Positions 1-8,215 are shown, numbered from the stretch's first letter. The stretch is 29,262 bases of DNA from Ferruginibacter sp. (GCA_030831725.1 JAURKN010000130.1:1-29262); one strand, 5' to 3'. Program-made: numbers and translations. Notes: generated by a model from the sequence alone, not told the origin.

Positions 1-261
1 AGGAAAGCCAGATTCAGAACTGTCATATCCTTAATGCTTGAAAATGGAGATGAATATTTGTTTGAAGGGATTTGTGAAGGAAATATAGCCCTTCGGCAGT
101 CAGGCCAAGCAGGTTTTGGTTATGATCCCGTCTTTATCCCTGAAGGCAGCGAAATCCCTTTTGCAGAAATGAGTTTGGAAGAAAAAAACATATTCAGTCA
201 CAGAAAAAAAGCGATGGCGAAATTGCTGGCTTTCATTCAATCACAATATGGCGAGAATTAA
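1..261 (+). CDS. rdgB: XTP/dITP diphosphatase (RdgB/HAM1), C-terminal part
   Basis: House-cleaning nucleotide pyrophosphatase that hydrolyses non-canonical purine triphosphates (XTP, dITP) to monophosphates in the cytoplasm. The gene enters from the left edge and is open from base 1 (reads RKARFRTVISLMLENG), so its start is outside the window and about half the usual ~190 residues is missing. Two family hallmarks are visible: GFGYDPVFIP, and near the C-terminus SHRKKA, the conserved Ser-His-Arg of the nucleotide-binding site. The stop lies inside the next gene (14-nt overlap), so translation of the two is probably coupled. The assignment rests on these conserved motifs. Confidence 0.93.
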   Translation, partial: RKARFRTVISLMLENGDEYLFEGICEGNIALRQSGQAGFGYDPVFIPEGSEIPFAEMSLEEKNIFSHRKKAMAKLLAFIQSQYGEN

Positions 262-685
262 ATTAATCATGCCCGATGGCAATCGGTATCGATTGTCCAT
301 TCCGGTAAGAATCACCGATATCAATTACGGAAACCATCTTGGAAATGATTCCCTCGTCACCTTGATTCACGAAGCAAGGGTTCAATGGCTCAGCAATGGA
401 GGGTTTTCAGAAATGTCTGTCGGAGGTGCAGGGTTGATCATGAATGAACTCATGGTGAATTACACGAATGAGTCTGTATATGGAGATATCCTGGATTTTG
501 AAATTGTCACTGGTGATATAGGAAGCATCGGCTTCGAAATTTTCTATGATATCCATACAACCCGGAATGATAAAAAAGTTCAAATAGCCGTTGCCAAAAC
601 TGGCATGGTTTGTTTTGATTATGAAAAAAGAAAACCTAGTGCAATTCCGGAGAACTTTCTGCATTTTCTGAAACAGAATCACTGA
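248..685 (+). CDS. Hotdog-fold acyl-CoA thioesterase (4HBT-like)
   Basis: A 145-residue protein of the size and pattern of single-domain hotdog thioesterases. The segment RITDINYGNHLGND near residue 22 corresponds to the active-site Asp region of YbgC/4HBT enzymes, followed by a long helix (LVTLIHEARVQWL) and the beta strands of the hotdog sheet. Such enzymes hydrolyse acyl-CoA or acyl-ACP thioesters; the acyl chain here cannot be told from sequence. The start overlaps the end of rdgB by 14 nt, and the stop overlaps the convergent aroE gene by 7 nt, so no spacer or terminator separates them. Confidence 0.8.
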   Translation: MARIKLIMPDGNRYRLSIPVRITDINYGNHLGNDSLVTLIHEARVQWLSNGGFSEMSVGGAGLIMNELMVNYTNESVYGDILDFEIVTGDIGSIGFEIFYDIHTTRNDKKVQIAVAKTGMVCFDYEKRKPSAIPENFLHFLKQNH

Positions 686-1416
686 TGCCAGATCTTCCAA
701 TTTTCTTCTGCCTGAATGTGTAACATATCCAAGCCATTGCAGGTTGTAGCTCCTCTTTGTTTGGCTTTTTGTAAAAATGTTGTTTCTTCCGGATTATAAA
801 TCAAATCGAAAAAAAGATGAAGGTTGGTTACGACCGCATAGGGCAATTCGGGAGAAGACAGCTCTGTTCCAAACATTCCCAATGGAGTACAGTTGACAAC
901 AACTGTATTGATTGACATTATCTCTTCAGAAACTTCTTCATAGCCAATCATTCCGGCTGATGGCGTTCTGCTGACAACGGTTGTTTGCAATCCCATTTTT
1001 TTCAGAACATGTGCGACTGTTTTTGAGGAACCGCCTGAACCAAGAATCAGAGCCTGGGTATGATGTTTTTTTAGTAAAGGCTTGATGGATTGTTCAAAAC
1101 CGATCATATCTGTATTGAATCCTTTGATATTTCCAGGATTAATTTTCAGGCAATTGACCGAGCCTATTTCCAATGCCTTGGTTTCAATGTCATTAAGAAA
1201 TGGAAGAATGGAAGTCTTATGTGGAATGGTTACCGCGAGTCCGACATATTCGGGATTTTTCAAGAGGAAATCAGGCAGCCTCGAAATGTCTTGCATCTCT
1301 ATATTGTCGAAGATGAGGTCTGTGATTCCCTCTTCATTTATCTTTTGGGAAAAGTATGATTTTGAAAATGAATGAAGAAGAGGATATCCGATCAATCCTA
1401 TTTTTCTGATGCTCAT
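679..1416 (-). CDS. aroE: Shikimate dehydrogenase (AroE)
   Basis: NADPH-dependent reduction of 3-dehydroshikimate to shikimate in aromatic amino acid biosynthesis. The 245-residue protein starts with GLIGYPLLHSFSKSYF, the substrate-binding SxS region. VTIPHK supplies the catalytic Lys (about residue 67), NTDMIGF the catalytic Asp (about 103), and LILGSGGSSKT the Rossmann nucleotide-binding loop. It is slightly shorter than the E. coli enzyme (272). It is the last gene of a minus-strand operon; its ATG overlaps the TGA of the upstream ComA-like gene in an ATGA arrangement, which implies translational coupling. Confidence 0.95.
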   Translation of the reverse strand: MSIRKIGLIGYPLLHSFSKSYFSQKINEEGITDLIFDNIEMQDISRLPDFLLKNPEYVGLAVTIPHKTSILPFLNDIETKALEIGSVNCLKINPGNIKGFNTDMIGFEQSIKPLLKKHHTQALILGSGGSSKTVAHVLKKMGLQTTVVSRTPSAGMIGYEEVSEEIMSINTVVVNCTPLGMFGTELSSPELPYAVVTNLHLFFDLIYNPEETTFLQKAKQRGATTCNGLDMLHIQAEENWKIWHQ

Positions 1417-2201
1417 TTGTTGAGATATAATGAGAATGTATCTCCCCTCAAACCGATTCTCATGGCTTCAAGCGCGATGATTTCTGATGGCGCAATATTT
1501 CCAAGGTTAACATTGCAACCAATCAATTCCAAGAAATAAAGTTGCTGTGCCTTTTGTGGTGCTTCCCACAAAATTTTCTCTGCAGGTATCTTAGTCAGTA
1601 TTTCCTGAACCAACCCTTCCCTTACTTCGCCTGAACCTCTGTATATGCCAACGTTGCCGGCTTCTCTGGCCTCTGCAATCACATAAGCGGAACCTGCATT
1701 CAATTCAGCTTGCATCAATTCAATCCATTTATATGGAGGAATAATGTGAGCAGCATCTTTGCTTCCCACTTCGCTCAGAACTGTTCCATGTTTTGAAAGC
1801 ATTTCGATGTAGCGGCATTTTTCTTCGTGGGAAATGCTGATGGATCCATCACTGACTTCCATGTAGCTTACGCCATAATCCGCACAAGCCCTGATATAAT
1901 CATCCACTTGCCCTCTGATCAAAAATGCTTCAAAAAGGGTGCCTCCAAAATAAACAGGCATATTGTAAGACTTGTAGACTTCGAGTTTCTCTTTCAGATT
2001 GGGCGTAACAAAAGCCGTACCGAATCCAAGTTTCACCACATCGATATGAGGTGAACCTACCTGCATGAGATTGATGGCCTCCTGAGTACTCAGACCTTTA
2101 TCCATGACCATGGTCAAGCCATGGGTTCTAGGTTGCGAAGTTCTTTCAGGAATTTGAGTCAGGTTGAAATGCATCTGAAATTTTTTCGCAAAGATATTCA
2201 A
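1413..2201 (-). CDS. Phosphosulfolactate synthase family protein (ComA-like)
   Basis: A 262-residue TIM-barrel protein resembling ComA/YitD, which in methanogens adds sulfite to phosphoenolpyruvate to give (R)-phospho-3-sulfolactate, the first step to coenzyme M. Family-like segments are LTMVMDKGL, VVKLGFGTAFV, PVYFGGTLFE, YMEVSDGS and SEVGSKD, with an acidic cluster near the C-terminal half (IAEAREAG, LWEAPQKAQQ). Family membership is well supported; that the bacterium really makes sulfolactate is inference, since no ComB/ComC gene is visible. It lies 20 nt after the TPR gene and overlaps aroE by 4 nt. Confidence 0.82.
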   Translation of the reverse strand: MNIFAKKFQMHFNLTQIPERTSQPRTHGLTMVMDKGLSTQEAINLMQVGSPHIDVVKLGFGTAFVTPNLKEKLEVYKSYNMPVYFGGTLFEAFLIRGQVDDYIRACADYGVSYMEVSDGSISISHEEKCRYIEMLSKHGTVLSEVGSKDAAHIIPPYKWIELMQAELNAGSAYVIAEAREAGNVGIYRGSGEVREGLVQEILTKIPAEKILWEAPQKAQQLYFLELIGCNVNLGNIAPSEIIALEAMRIGLRGDTFSLYLNK

Positions 2202-2221
2202 TGCTTTTCAATTGCGGCGCA

Positions 2222-3700
2222 TCAGGGCTTTTTGCGTTTTCCTGAACCTTTGTATTTGGCGATCAGGTCGACTACCGGCTGATGTTGCAGGATCGACGGA
2301 ACAAGATCTATGAAGGTTTTAATGCCTTTGGGATAAAGAATCAATGCATGTTCGAGGTCTTCCAAAGCTTGTTTGGAATGTCCTGATGCGAATTGAAACA
2401 AAGCCCTGAAGTAGAAAAAAATCGGTTTGTTGTCGGTATGCTCTAATGCTGCATTCACATATTCCAATCCCTCCGACTGATAACCGGCGAGGTGCAGACA
2501 TTCAAGTAATTCAATCCATCCTTTGGCGTTTCTAGGTCTGATCCTCACTACATTTCCAAAATATGTGATGGCCTCATCATAGGCTTCAAGTTCTTGGTAG
2601 CATCTTCCCAAGGCCAAATTATATTCGGGTTGCATGAGGTGAAACTTGAGGGCTTGCTGCAAAGATTTAATCGCATTATGCCAAACACCCTCATTCATGT
2701 ATGTTCCGGCTATCTTAAAATACAATTGGCTGTCTTCCGGATTGATCCTGCTCGCTTTCTTGTAATTAAGCCTTGCCTGCGCATAATTGTCCATCTTATC
2801 GTAACAATGCCCGATGGCCTCATAAATCACTGCCTCCGGTGGTGCCAGCATGATCACTTTTTCGAGAGACTCTATGGCATCTTTGTATTTGCGCAATCGG
2901 ATGTATGCATCACCCATATTTCGGTATGCATAATCAAACTTCTCATTTATCGCCACTGCGAACTGATAAGCATCGATGGATTTTTCATATAGTTTCAATC
3001 CCTGATAAGCCGCACCCAGATTGAACCAGGCCAGTTCATTGTACGGATTGTCATCCAGGATTTTTTGATGCAATCTGATCCCCTCTTCATTTCTTCCAGT
3101 ATGGTCTGTCCAGAAACATATTTTGTACAACGCTTCTTCATTATTGGGGTCCAATTCCAGAATCAATTTGAGACAGTCGAATAGTTTGTCGAAGTTTTCA
3201 TAATCATCATACACATCACCCAATTCAAAAAGCAACTCAATCTTTTCTTCACCATCGAAAAGCTCCAGGGCGGATTCCAACAATTCAGAAGCTTCCTCCT
3301 GCCTATCCAGCGCCAACAAGGCGTCGGTTTTGATGATGTATAGGGATAAATCATGATTGTCCAGCATCATGGCCTTGTCGAGTATATACAGACATTCCTT
3401 GTATCTGCGTAAAGACAATAAGGCATCGGCACGCATGAGCATCAATGTGGATGAATATGGAAAATGAGATGTGGCTATTTCTGCGGCTTCTAGCGCCTCG
3501 TTTACTTTTTCGTGGTCGATCAGGTAGTCGATAATTTGCTCAAAACCATCCTCATATATGAAAGAATGGTGTTTACCCTCCTTCAATTGCTGATAGCTTT
3601 GAAACAATTCCCTGAACTCGCCGTTATCTTGTCTGTGCGGATTTTTTCTCATTTGTAACGGATGTTTATGTAATTTAAGCGAAATAGGCTTCAAAAACAA
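2222..3700 (-). CDS. Tetratricopeptide repeat protein
   Basis: A 492-residue protein built almost wholly of TPR helices. Repeats such as AWFNLGAAYQGLKLYEKSID, AYRNMGDAYIRLRKYKDAIE and YNLALGRCYQELEAYDEAIT keep the W/Y-G-Y-A-P spacing typical of the 34-residue unit, with about ten or more units from residue 60 to 470. No signal peptide or enzyme domain is seen, so it is probably a cytoplasmic protein-protein scaffold; the partner is unknown. An internal ATG 16 codons in (MRKNPHRQ, base 3652) is an equally plausible start. First gene of the operon leading into the ComA-like gene and aroE. Confidence 0.88.
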   Translation of the reverse strand: MFLKPISLKLHKHPLQMRKNPHRQDNGEFRELFQSYQQLKEGKHHSFIYEDGFEQIIDYLIDHEKVNEALEAAEIATSHFPYSSTLMLMRADALLSLRRYKECLYILDKAMMLDNHDLSLYIIKTDALLALDRQEEASELLESALELFDGEEKIELLFELGDVYDDYENFDKLFDCLKLILELDPNNEEALYKICFWTDHTGRNEEGIRLHQKILDDNPYNELAWFNLGAAYQGLKLYEKSIDAYQFAVAINEKFDYAYRNMGDAYIRLRKYKDAIESLEKVIMLAPPEAVIYEAIGHCYDKMDNYAQARLNYKKASRINPEDSQLYFKIAGTYMNEGVWHNAIKSLQQALKFHLMQPEYNLALGRCYQELEAYDEAITYFGNVVRIRPRNAKGWIELLECLHLAGYQSEGLEYVNAALEHTDNKPIFFYFRALFQFASGHSKQALEDLEHALILYPKGIKTFIDLVPSILQHQPVVDLIAKYKGSGKRKKP

Positions 3701-3788
3701 TGTTTAAAAAATATTCTTTGAGGAATTAACAGGTTTTCAACAAGCCCGAAAAAACATGTAAATTATTAGGATTTTCAGTCTAGTTTGT

Positions 3789-3796
3789 TATATTTG
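3789..3796 (+). promoter_or_regulatory. Bacteroidota -7 element TATATTTG
   Basis: Matches TAnnTTTG exactly and lies 23 nt before the ATG of the small secreted protein, so the leader would be under 20 nt. No clear upstream TTTG at the usual spacing. Confidence 0.55.
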
Positions 3797-3819
3797 TATA
3801 GGTTAATACCCTTTCTGCA

Positions 3820-4173
3820 ATGAAAAAGCACGTTAAAAATATTTTATTACTCACATTGTTCACAGTCTCTGTGTTTCATGGTTTTGCCGACCGTGGTTTA
3901 CGCAGAAAGGCCAAGAACAGGGTTGTGCTGAATATTGCAACAGAAAACAGCTTCAAAAACAGTATTTCTTTCAACCTAAAAACCGGAATGAAATACAAGG
4001 GGCTTATTTTTACCGGAACACCTGCTGAAAATCCATATCTCTATTCAGGCACGGTGCGTCAATTTCAAAAAGGGAACACGATCTACCTGATTCCTTCCAA
4101 ACAACGTCTGTTGGTTCCCGAAGTTAAACAAGGTTATACTGGTCTTAAGTTGGTTCTCAAATCAACTGAGTAA
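3820..4173 (+). CDS. Small secreted protein of unknown function
   Basis: I do not recognise this 117-residue protein. It begins with a typical Sec signal peptide (Lys-rich start, hydrophobic NILLLTLFTVSVFHGF, likely cleavage after FA), followed by a basic stretch (RGLRRKAKNR) and a mature part of about 90 residues that looks all-beta. No Cys is present in the mature part, so it is not a lipoprotein. It stands alone between divergently and convergently oriented neighbours and has its own promoter match. Probably exported to the periplasm; function unknown. Confidence 0.75.
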   Translation: MKKHVKNILLLTLFTVSVFHGFADRGLRRKAKNRVVLNIATENSFKNSISFNLKTGMKYKGLIFTGTPAENPYLYSGTVRQFQKGNTIYLIPSKQRLLVPEVKQGYTGLKLVLKSTE

Positions 4174-4250
4174 GACAGAACTGCTCTCACTCAATTCAAT
4201 CATCACAATCTTTTCTTTTAAGAATCGTCGTTATCTCCAGCATGAGATTT

Positions 4251-4284
4251 ATTGGCGTGTTTTATGTATTGCAAACACACCAAT
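4251..4284. other. Inverted repeat in convergent intergenic region
   Basis: The 226-base gap between the secreted protein gene and yidC has no ORF I can support. Its only clear structure is a 12-bp inverted repeat, ATTGGCGTGTTT and AAACACACCAAT, with one C/A mismatch and a 10-nt loop. There is no T-run on either side, so it is not a standard intrinsic terminator, although two convergent genes end here. It may be a factor-dependent 3' end, a repeat family member or a protein-binding site. Confidence 0.45.
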
Positions 4285-4399
4285 GATAATTTAAATGTAA
4301 GCCATCATCAAATCCATAGAAAAAACGGAAACCGACAATGTATGAAATAATATCACATCATTCATCGAATGTCCTCCAAGAAAAAAGTATAGAATAAAA

Positions 4400-6244
4400 C
4401 TATCCTTTGTTTGAATTTTTATTCTTCAGATCCTGAAGCTTTTTTTGGCTTTCCTGCATCGCTTCGATGCGCTCCTGCATCTTGCTTTTTTTCACAGGCT
4501 TTTTTCTGTTCTCGGCAATCTGAGCCATAATCTTATCGTGATCGATAATGTATTTCTGTATGATGATTTGAAGAATCAGTGTAATTGTATTGGATACTGT
4601 ATAATACCATGTTAATGCCGCAGGAAGACTGTTGAACACGCCCAGCAACAACACAGGGAAGATGTAAGGCATGTACTTCATCAACGGATTGCTGTTGTCT
4701 TGCATGTTGCTCATACTGTAAATCGAAATGAGCAAACTGGTGATGACTGCGGTGATGGTGAAGAGACTGACATGGTCTCCGTAGAAAGGAATCGAAAAGG
4801 GAATCGAAGCGATGTTGTCGTATTGAGCCAAATCGTTAGCCCACAAAAATGATTTACCTCTCAAATCGATATTGGATTGAAAGAAGTAATATAACGACAT
4901 GAAAATTGGAATCTGAAGCAATGCAGGAAGACAACCACCCAAAGGACTCACACCTGCGCTCTTCCATAATTTCATTTGTTCCATGCCGAATGCTTGTTGA
5001 TCGTCTTTATACTTTTCTTTAAGTGCATCCACTTCCGGCTTGAGCACTTTCATTTTGGCTCCGCTCAAATAACTTTTGTACAATATGGGAGAAGTGATCA
5101 AACGTATAAGAAGGGTGATCAATAAAATCACGATTCCCATGTTCATCACATTATGCTGTATGAAGTCGAAAACCGGCAAAAGGAAATAGCGGTTGATGTA
5201 TTTTACAAATGCGAAAATTCCGTTTCCATAAGGAACAAAATATTCTAGTCCTACATTGTGTTTTTTCAATTCATTGTAATCACTCGGACCAAAATACATG
5301 CTCAAAGGAACATCGGCATGATTTCCCTGACGAACCAATGGACATACAAAACTATGATTGGTTCTGATCAGATAATGATCGTTCGAATCTTTTGGAAGAT
5401 ACCACGAAGCGTTTGCCTCTTTGAATTCATTTTGAGAAATGAGTGTGGATAGGAAGAACTGCTGCTTGTTTCCCAGCCATTTTGTGTTAGTCAGTTTTTT
5501 CTGATCTCCTTCTCCCACATATTCAAAATCAAAATCCCCTTTTTCCAAAAAGCCGATATGGGTTTGTGTAAGCTCATATTTATGGTCCCTTTCTATGTAA
5601 GGCGCTTCGTTCTGCCATAGCAGATTCAAATCCTGGGTAGACAATAGTTGATCCGCATCATCAAAACTGATTTGCATTTGCAACATGTAATCATCCGCAG
5701 ATAATGTGTATTTGTGGCTGATTTTTTTTCCGGTTGAATCACTTGTTTCAAAAATGATCGACTGAGAGCCGTCTTCCTTTTTTTGAACCGGTTGGTGTGT
5801 AAAGAGTATGTCTGACACTTCAGCTGATCGGTTCAAAGGCGTATTGATTCTGTAGGTTAACTTGTTGAAGCGCCCGGAATTCATTTCTACGGATTTCCCA
5901 TCGTATGTTTTGAAATCCTTCAATATCATTTTACCTGGCTGTCCGCCTCTGTTGTGAAAAGCGATTTTTATTTTATTGTTTTCTAAAGTGACGATTGAGT
6001 CCTCTTGTGATGTAGAAGCAAAACCGAAATTTAAAAAAGAAGGACTGGCAGAATCAGGCTTAGCAGCTACAACAGTCTTTGCTGCTACTGCTTCTGCTTT
6101 TTTCTTTACTTGGGCTATGGAATCTGCGATTCTTTTTTGTTCTCCTTCGTAAGCAAGCTGACTTTTGCTGTTGAAATAGAACATGGCCATCAAAAGTCCT
6201 CCGATCAAAACAAAACCGATTATTGTATTTCTATCCATTCCCAT
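4400..6244 (-). CDS. yidC: Membrane protein insertase YidC
   Basis: Inserts and folds inner-membrane proteins, with or without SecYEG. The 614 residues follow the Gram-negative layout: an N-terminal membrane anchor (about residues 8-25), a large periplasmic beta domain up to about 340, then the conserved insertase core with several membrane helices (YFLLPVFDFI, MGIVILLITLLIRLITSPIL, GGCLPALLQIPIFMSLYYFF). The core Arg that lines the groove fits the LLIRLITSP segment. The C-terminus is a Lys-rich tail (KKPVKKSKMQERIEAMQ) of the type that can contact ribosomes. The start may be the first or the third codon, both Met. A TACCTTTG promoter match lies close upstream. Confidence 0.97.
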   Translation of the reverse strand: MGMDRNTIIGFVLIGGLLMAMFYFNSKSQLAYEGEQKRIADSIAQVKKKAEAVAAKTVVAAKPDSASPSFLNFGFASTSQEDSIVTLENNKIKIAFHNRGGQPGKMILKDFKTYDGKSVEMNSGRFNKLTYRINTPLNRSAEVSDILFTHQPVQKKEDGSQSIIFETSDSTGKKISHKYTLSADDYMLQMQISFDDADQLLSTQDLNLLWQNEAPYIERDHKYELTQTHIGFLEKGDFDFEYVGEGDQKKLTNTKWLGNKQQFFLSTLISQNEFKEANASWYLPKDSNDHYLIRTNHSFVCPLVRQGNHADVPLSMYFGPSDYNELKKHNVGLEYFVPYGNGIFAFVKYINRYFLLPVFDFIQHNVMNMGIVILLITLLIRLITSPILYKSYLSGAKMKVLKPEVDALKEKYKDDQQAFGMEQMKLWKSAGVSPLGGCLPALLQIPIFMSLYYFFQSNIDLRGKSFLWANDLAQYDNIASIPFSIPFYGDHVSLFTITAVITSLLISIYSMSNMQDNSNPLMKYMPYIFPVLLLGVFNSLPAALTWYYTVSNTITLILQIIIQKYIIDHDKIMAQIAENRKKPVKKSKMQERIEAMQESQKKLQDLKNKNSNKG

Positions 6245-6264
6245 TGTGTAAATATTATAGTGCG

Positions 6265-6272
6265 CAAAGGTA
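6265..6272 (-). promoter_or_regulatory. Bacteroidota -7 element TACCTTTG (yidC)
   Basis: Perfect TAnnTTTG match read on the minus strand, 20 nt ahead of the yidC ATG, so the gene has its own promoter downstream of the rplY terminator. Confidence 0.6.
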
Positions 6273-6310
6273 GGGAAAACTGAGGTGCCCTCATTGTTGT
6301 TGTGGTGTTG

Positions 6311-6343
6311 AAATTGAAAAAGCCTCTGTTTCCAGAGGCTTTT
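6311..6343 (-). terminator. Intrinsic terminator of rplY
   Basis: Perfect stem AGCCTCTG/CAGAGGCT closed, in the minus-strand RNA, by a GAAA tetraloop and followed by a T-run (TTTTTCAATTT). It lies 22 nt past the rplY stop and separates that gene from yidC. Confidence 0.85.
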
Positions 6344-6365
6344 ATTTGAAAGTTGTTTCGGTATA

Positions 6366-6956
6366 TTATTTTTTACCTTTTGGAGCTGCTGCTGCCGCTT
6401 CCTCCTGCTTCAACTGACGAGTCATCACAATGGAAGCGATAGGAATTCTTGGGGAGTTCATAACCTCCATGTTTTCTGTAGGAATGTTTTCTACACGAAT
6501 GTTTTCATTCAATTGAAGATTAGACAAATCTACTTCGATGAACTCTTTCAGGTATTTTGGATATGTTTTGATCTTGATGGCTTTCATTTTAGTAACCAAT
6601 TTACCACCCGCTTTAACCCCTTCAGGAGTTCCCACATATTTCAATGGTAAAGTGGCGATAACTTTCTTGTCTTCGGTCAATTCGAGAAAATCGATGTGAA
6701 TCAGTTGATCTGTCACTTTGTCGAATTGCATATCCTTAAGGATGCAGCGATATGATTTTCCATCAACCTTGATTTCTGCGAGCATGAACTCGGAGGTATA
6801 TACGATTGACTTTAATGATGATGCTGGTGTTGCGAAATTTACTTCAGTTGAACCGCCATAAATTACACCTGGCACGAGTTTCTGAGAGCGAAGTTGACGG
6901 GCGGCTTTCTTCCCGCTTTCGGTCCTCAGCTGACCTTCGATGGTAATTGATTTCAT
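6366..6956 (-). CDS. rplY: 50S ribosomal protein L25/Ctc form
   Basis: Binds 5S rRNA in the large subunit. The 196-residue length marks the long Ctc/TL5 type: an N-terminal L25 beta-barrel (residues 1 to about 90, containing RQLRSQKLVPGVIYGG and LHIDFLEL-like strand QLIHIDFLEL) plus the C-terminal beta domain (LPLKYVGTPEGVKAGG). The end is an Ala-rich basic tail (EEAAAAAPKGKK). Own promoter about 100 nt upstream, leaving a long leader, and own terminator downstream. No pth gene follows, unlike the pairing seen in many other bacteria. Confidence 0.96.
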   Translation of the reverse strand: MKSITIEGQLRTESGKKAARQLRSQKLVPGVIYGGSTEVNFATPASSLKSIVYTSEFMLAEIKVDGKSYRCILKDMQFDKVTDQLIHIDFLELTEDKKVIATLPLKYVGTPEGVKAGGKLVTKMKAIKIKTYPKYLKEFIEVDLSNLQLNENIRVENIPTENMEVMNSPRIPIASIVMTRQLKQEEAAAAAPKGKK

Positions 6957-6991
6957 GTTTACAATTTTTAAAAGTTAATTGACCTTCGTTT

Positions 6992-7032
6992 GTTGAAAAT
7001 CGGATTTCAATTGCTATCGTCCACTTTTCAAC
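6992..7032 (-). promoter_or_regulatory. Long-range hairpin in rplY leader
   Basis: The leader between the promoter and the L25 start contains an 8-bp perfect helix, GTTGAAAA with TTTTCAAC, around a 25-nt loop. L25 of E. coli represses its own mRNA, so a leader site is possible, but the helix is A+T-rich and could be chance. Confidence 0.3.
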
Positions 7033-7058
7033 TTGTAAAAGTCGTTTTTTGTGAGGCG

Positions 7059-7066
7059 CAAAGGTA
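7059..7066 (-). promoter_or_regulatory. Bacteroidota -7 element TACCTTTG (rplY)
   Basis: Perfect TAnnTTTG match on the minus strand with the same flanking bases (CTACCTTTGCGC) as the yidC promoter. It predicts a leader of roughly 95 nt for rplY. Confidence 0.6.
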
Positions 7067-7121
7067 GGATTTTGTGGTCAATTGAGGAAATAAAAGGAGA
7101 ATTTATTTGATTTCAATCTCC

Positions 7122-7637
7122 TTAAAGATAGATATCAAGCAGTCCTTCAGGTATTTCAACATGAATCTGACGTTTTTGATGATTGATTTCCAAAATATTG
7201 GACTCATGAACAGGAATATAGGCCTCTTTATCATTGATCATGACCGTGCAGAGAATCTGGTGGGGTTGTTCTATCACTTCTTTTATTTCACCTACCCTTT
7301 TCGAATCGTCAAAAAGTTCATAACCCAGTAATGTAATGGGGGCCGATTTACCGGAGTGGCGCTGAAAATCTTCCTGTGTGAGCCAAACTTCTTTGGGTGT
7401 CAGTTTTCTTGCTTTTTCAGGGCTATCTATTTCTTCCAGTTTGACCAGGATTTCTTCCTGGTTTCTCATTTTTGTTTTTTCGATGAAATAAGGGAGGAAG
7501 CGATCGGTAGAAGTTTCTATAAAGACAGCCTTAACATCTTGCAATGAAGTCCTTTTACCCAAGTGGTGCTGAAGGATCAGATCGCCGTGAAGGCCGTGTG
7601 AAGCTGCGAATTTTCCAATTTTAATATATGTCGACAT
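7122..7637 (-). CDS. rimM: Ribosome maturation factor RimM
   Basis: Assists 30S head assembly and binds S19. The 171 residues show the family's two beta-barrel domains: N-terminal RimM domain (IGKFAASHGLHGDLILQHH, then ETSTDRFLPYFIE) and C-terminal PRC barrel from about residue 95 (LLGYELFDDSKRVGEIKEV, AYIPVHESNILEIN). It follows rpsP on the same strand, the usual pairing, but a terminator-like hairpin lies between them. A weak 7-bp stem overlapping the stop codon (7094-7123), followed on the minus strand by TTTTATTT, may end the transcript. Confidence 0.95.
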   Translation of the reverse strand: MSTYIKIGKFAASHGLHGDLILQHHLGKRTSLQDVKAVFIETSTDRFLPYFIEKTKMRNQEEILVKLEEIDSPEKARKLTPKEVWLTQEDFQRHSGKSAPITLLGYELFDDSKRVGEIKEVIEQPHQILCTVMINDKEAYIPVHESNILEINHQKRQIHVEIPEGLLDIYL

Positions 7638-7671
7638 ACGTGATGTTTAAAACCTATCGCAAGGATAGCAC

Positions 7672-7699
7672 AAAAAAAGTCTCGTCGGAATGACGAGAC
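7672..7699 (-). terminator. Terminator/attenuator between rpsP and rimM
   Basis: In the minus-strand RNA an 8-bp perfect stem (GTCTCGTC/GACGAGAC, 5-nt loop) is followed directly by a run of seven T. It lies 25 nt past the rpsP stop and ahead of rimM, so rimM would be expressed by read-through or at a lower level. Confidence 0.82.
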
Positions 7700-7723
7700 C
7701 TTAAAAATTATTCGGAAATGCGA

Positions 7724-8215
7724 TTATTCTTCCGTTTTTGGTTCTTCAGCTGGTGCTTCTTCAGCAGCTGGTGCTGATTCTTCTACCGGAGCTGGAGCTG
7801 CTTCCACTTTTTTCACATAAGGAGCATTTCTGCGATCCATGTTTGCTTTTTTGTGGGCAGACTGGCGATTAGAAACCATTGAATCATGCTCGTTGCTCCA
7901 TTTGGTGAACTTTTCCATAGCGGTAGCCTCATCAAACAATCCGAGGGCAACACCACGAAGAAGATGCTTCAGGTAAAGTACGCCTTTGAAAGACAGGATA
8001 CGACGAACCGTATCAGTAGGTTGAGCTCCTTTTTGAAGCCAATCCAACGCTTTCTGACGATCAACCTGAACAGTAGCAGGAACAGTCAATGGGTTGTAGG
8101 TACCCAGTTTCTGAATGAATTTTCCGTCGCGAGGGCTTCTTCCGTCAGCGACAACGATGAAATAGAATGGTCTTTTCTTTGAACCATGTCTTTGAAGTCT
8201 CATTTTAACAGCCAT
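7724..8215 (-). CDS. rpsP: 30S ribosomal protein S16, extended
   Basis: Structural protein of the small subunit. Residues 1 to about 80 carry the family core: VKMRLQRHGSKKRPFYFIVV, DGKFIQKLGTYNP and a helix ending KGAQPTDTVRRIL. The usual protein is about 80-90 residues; this one has 163, with a basic middle (RQSAHKKANMDRRNAPYVKK) and an Ala/Pro/Glu-rich acidic tail (ESAPAAEEAPAEEPKTEE). Long S16 tails are common in Bacteroidota. Its own promoter match and terminator bracket the gene. Confidence 0.96.
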   Translation of the reverse strand: MAVKMRLQRHGSKKRPFYFIVVADGRSPRDGKFIQKLGTYNPLTVPATVQVDRQKALDWLQKGAQPTDTVRRILSFKGVLYLKHLLRGVALGLFDEATAMEKFTKWSNEHDSMVSNRQSAHKKANMDRRNAPYVKKVEAAPAPVEESAPAAEEAPAEEPKTEE

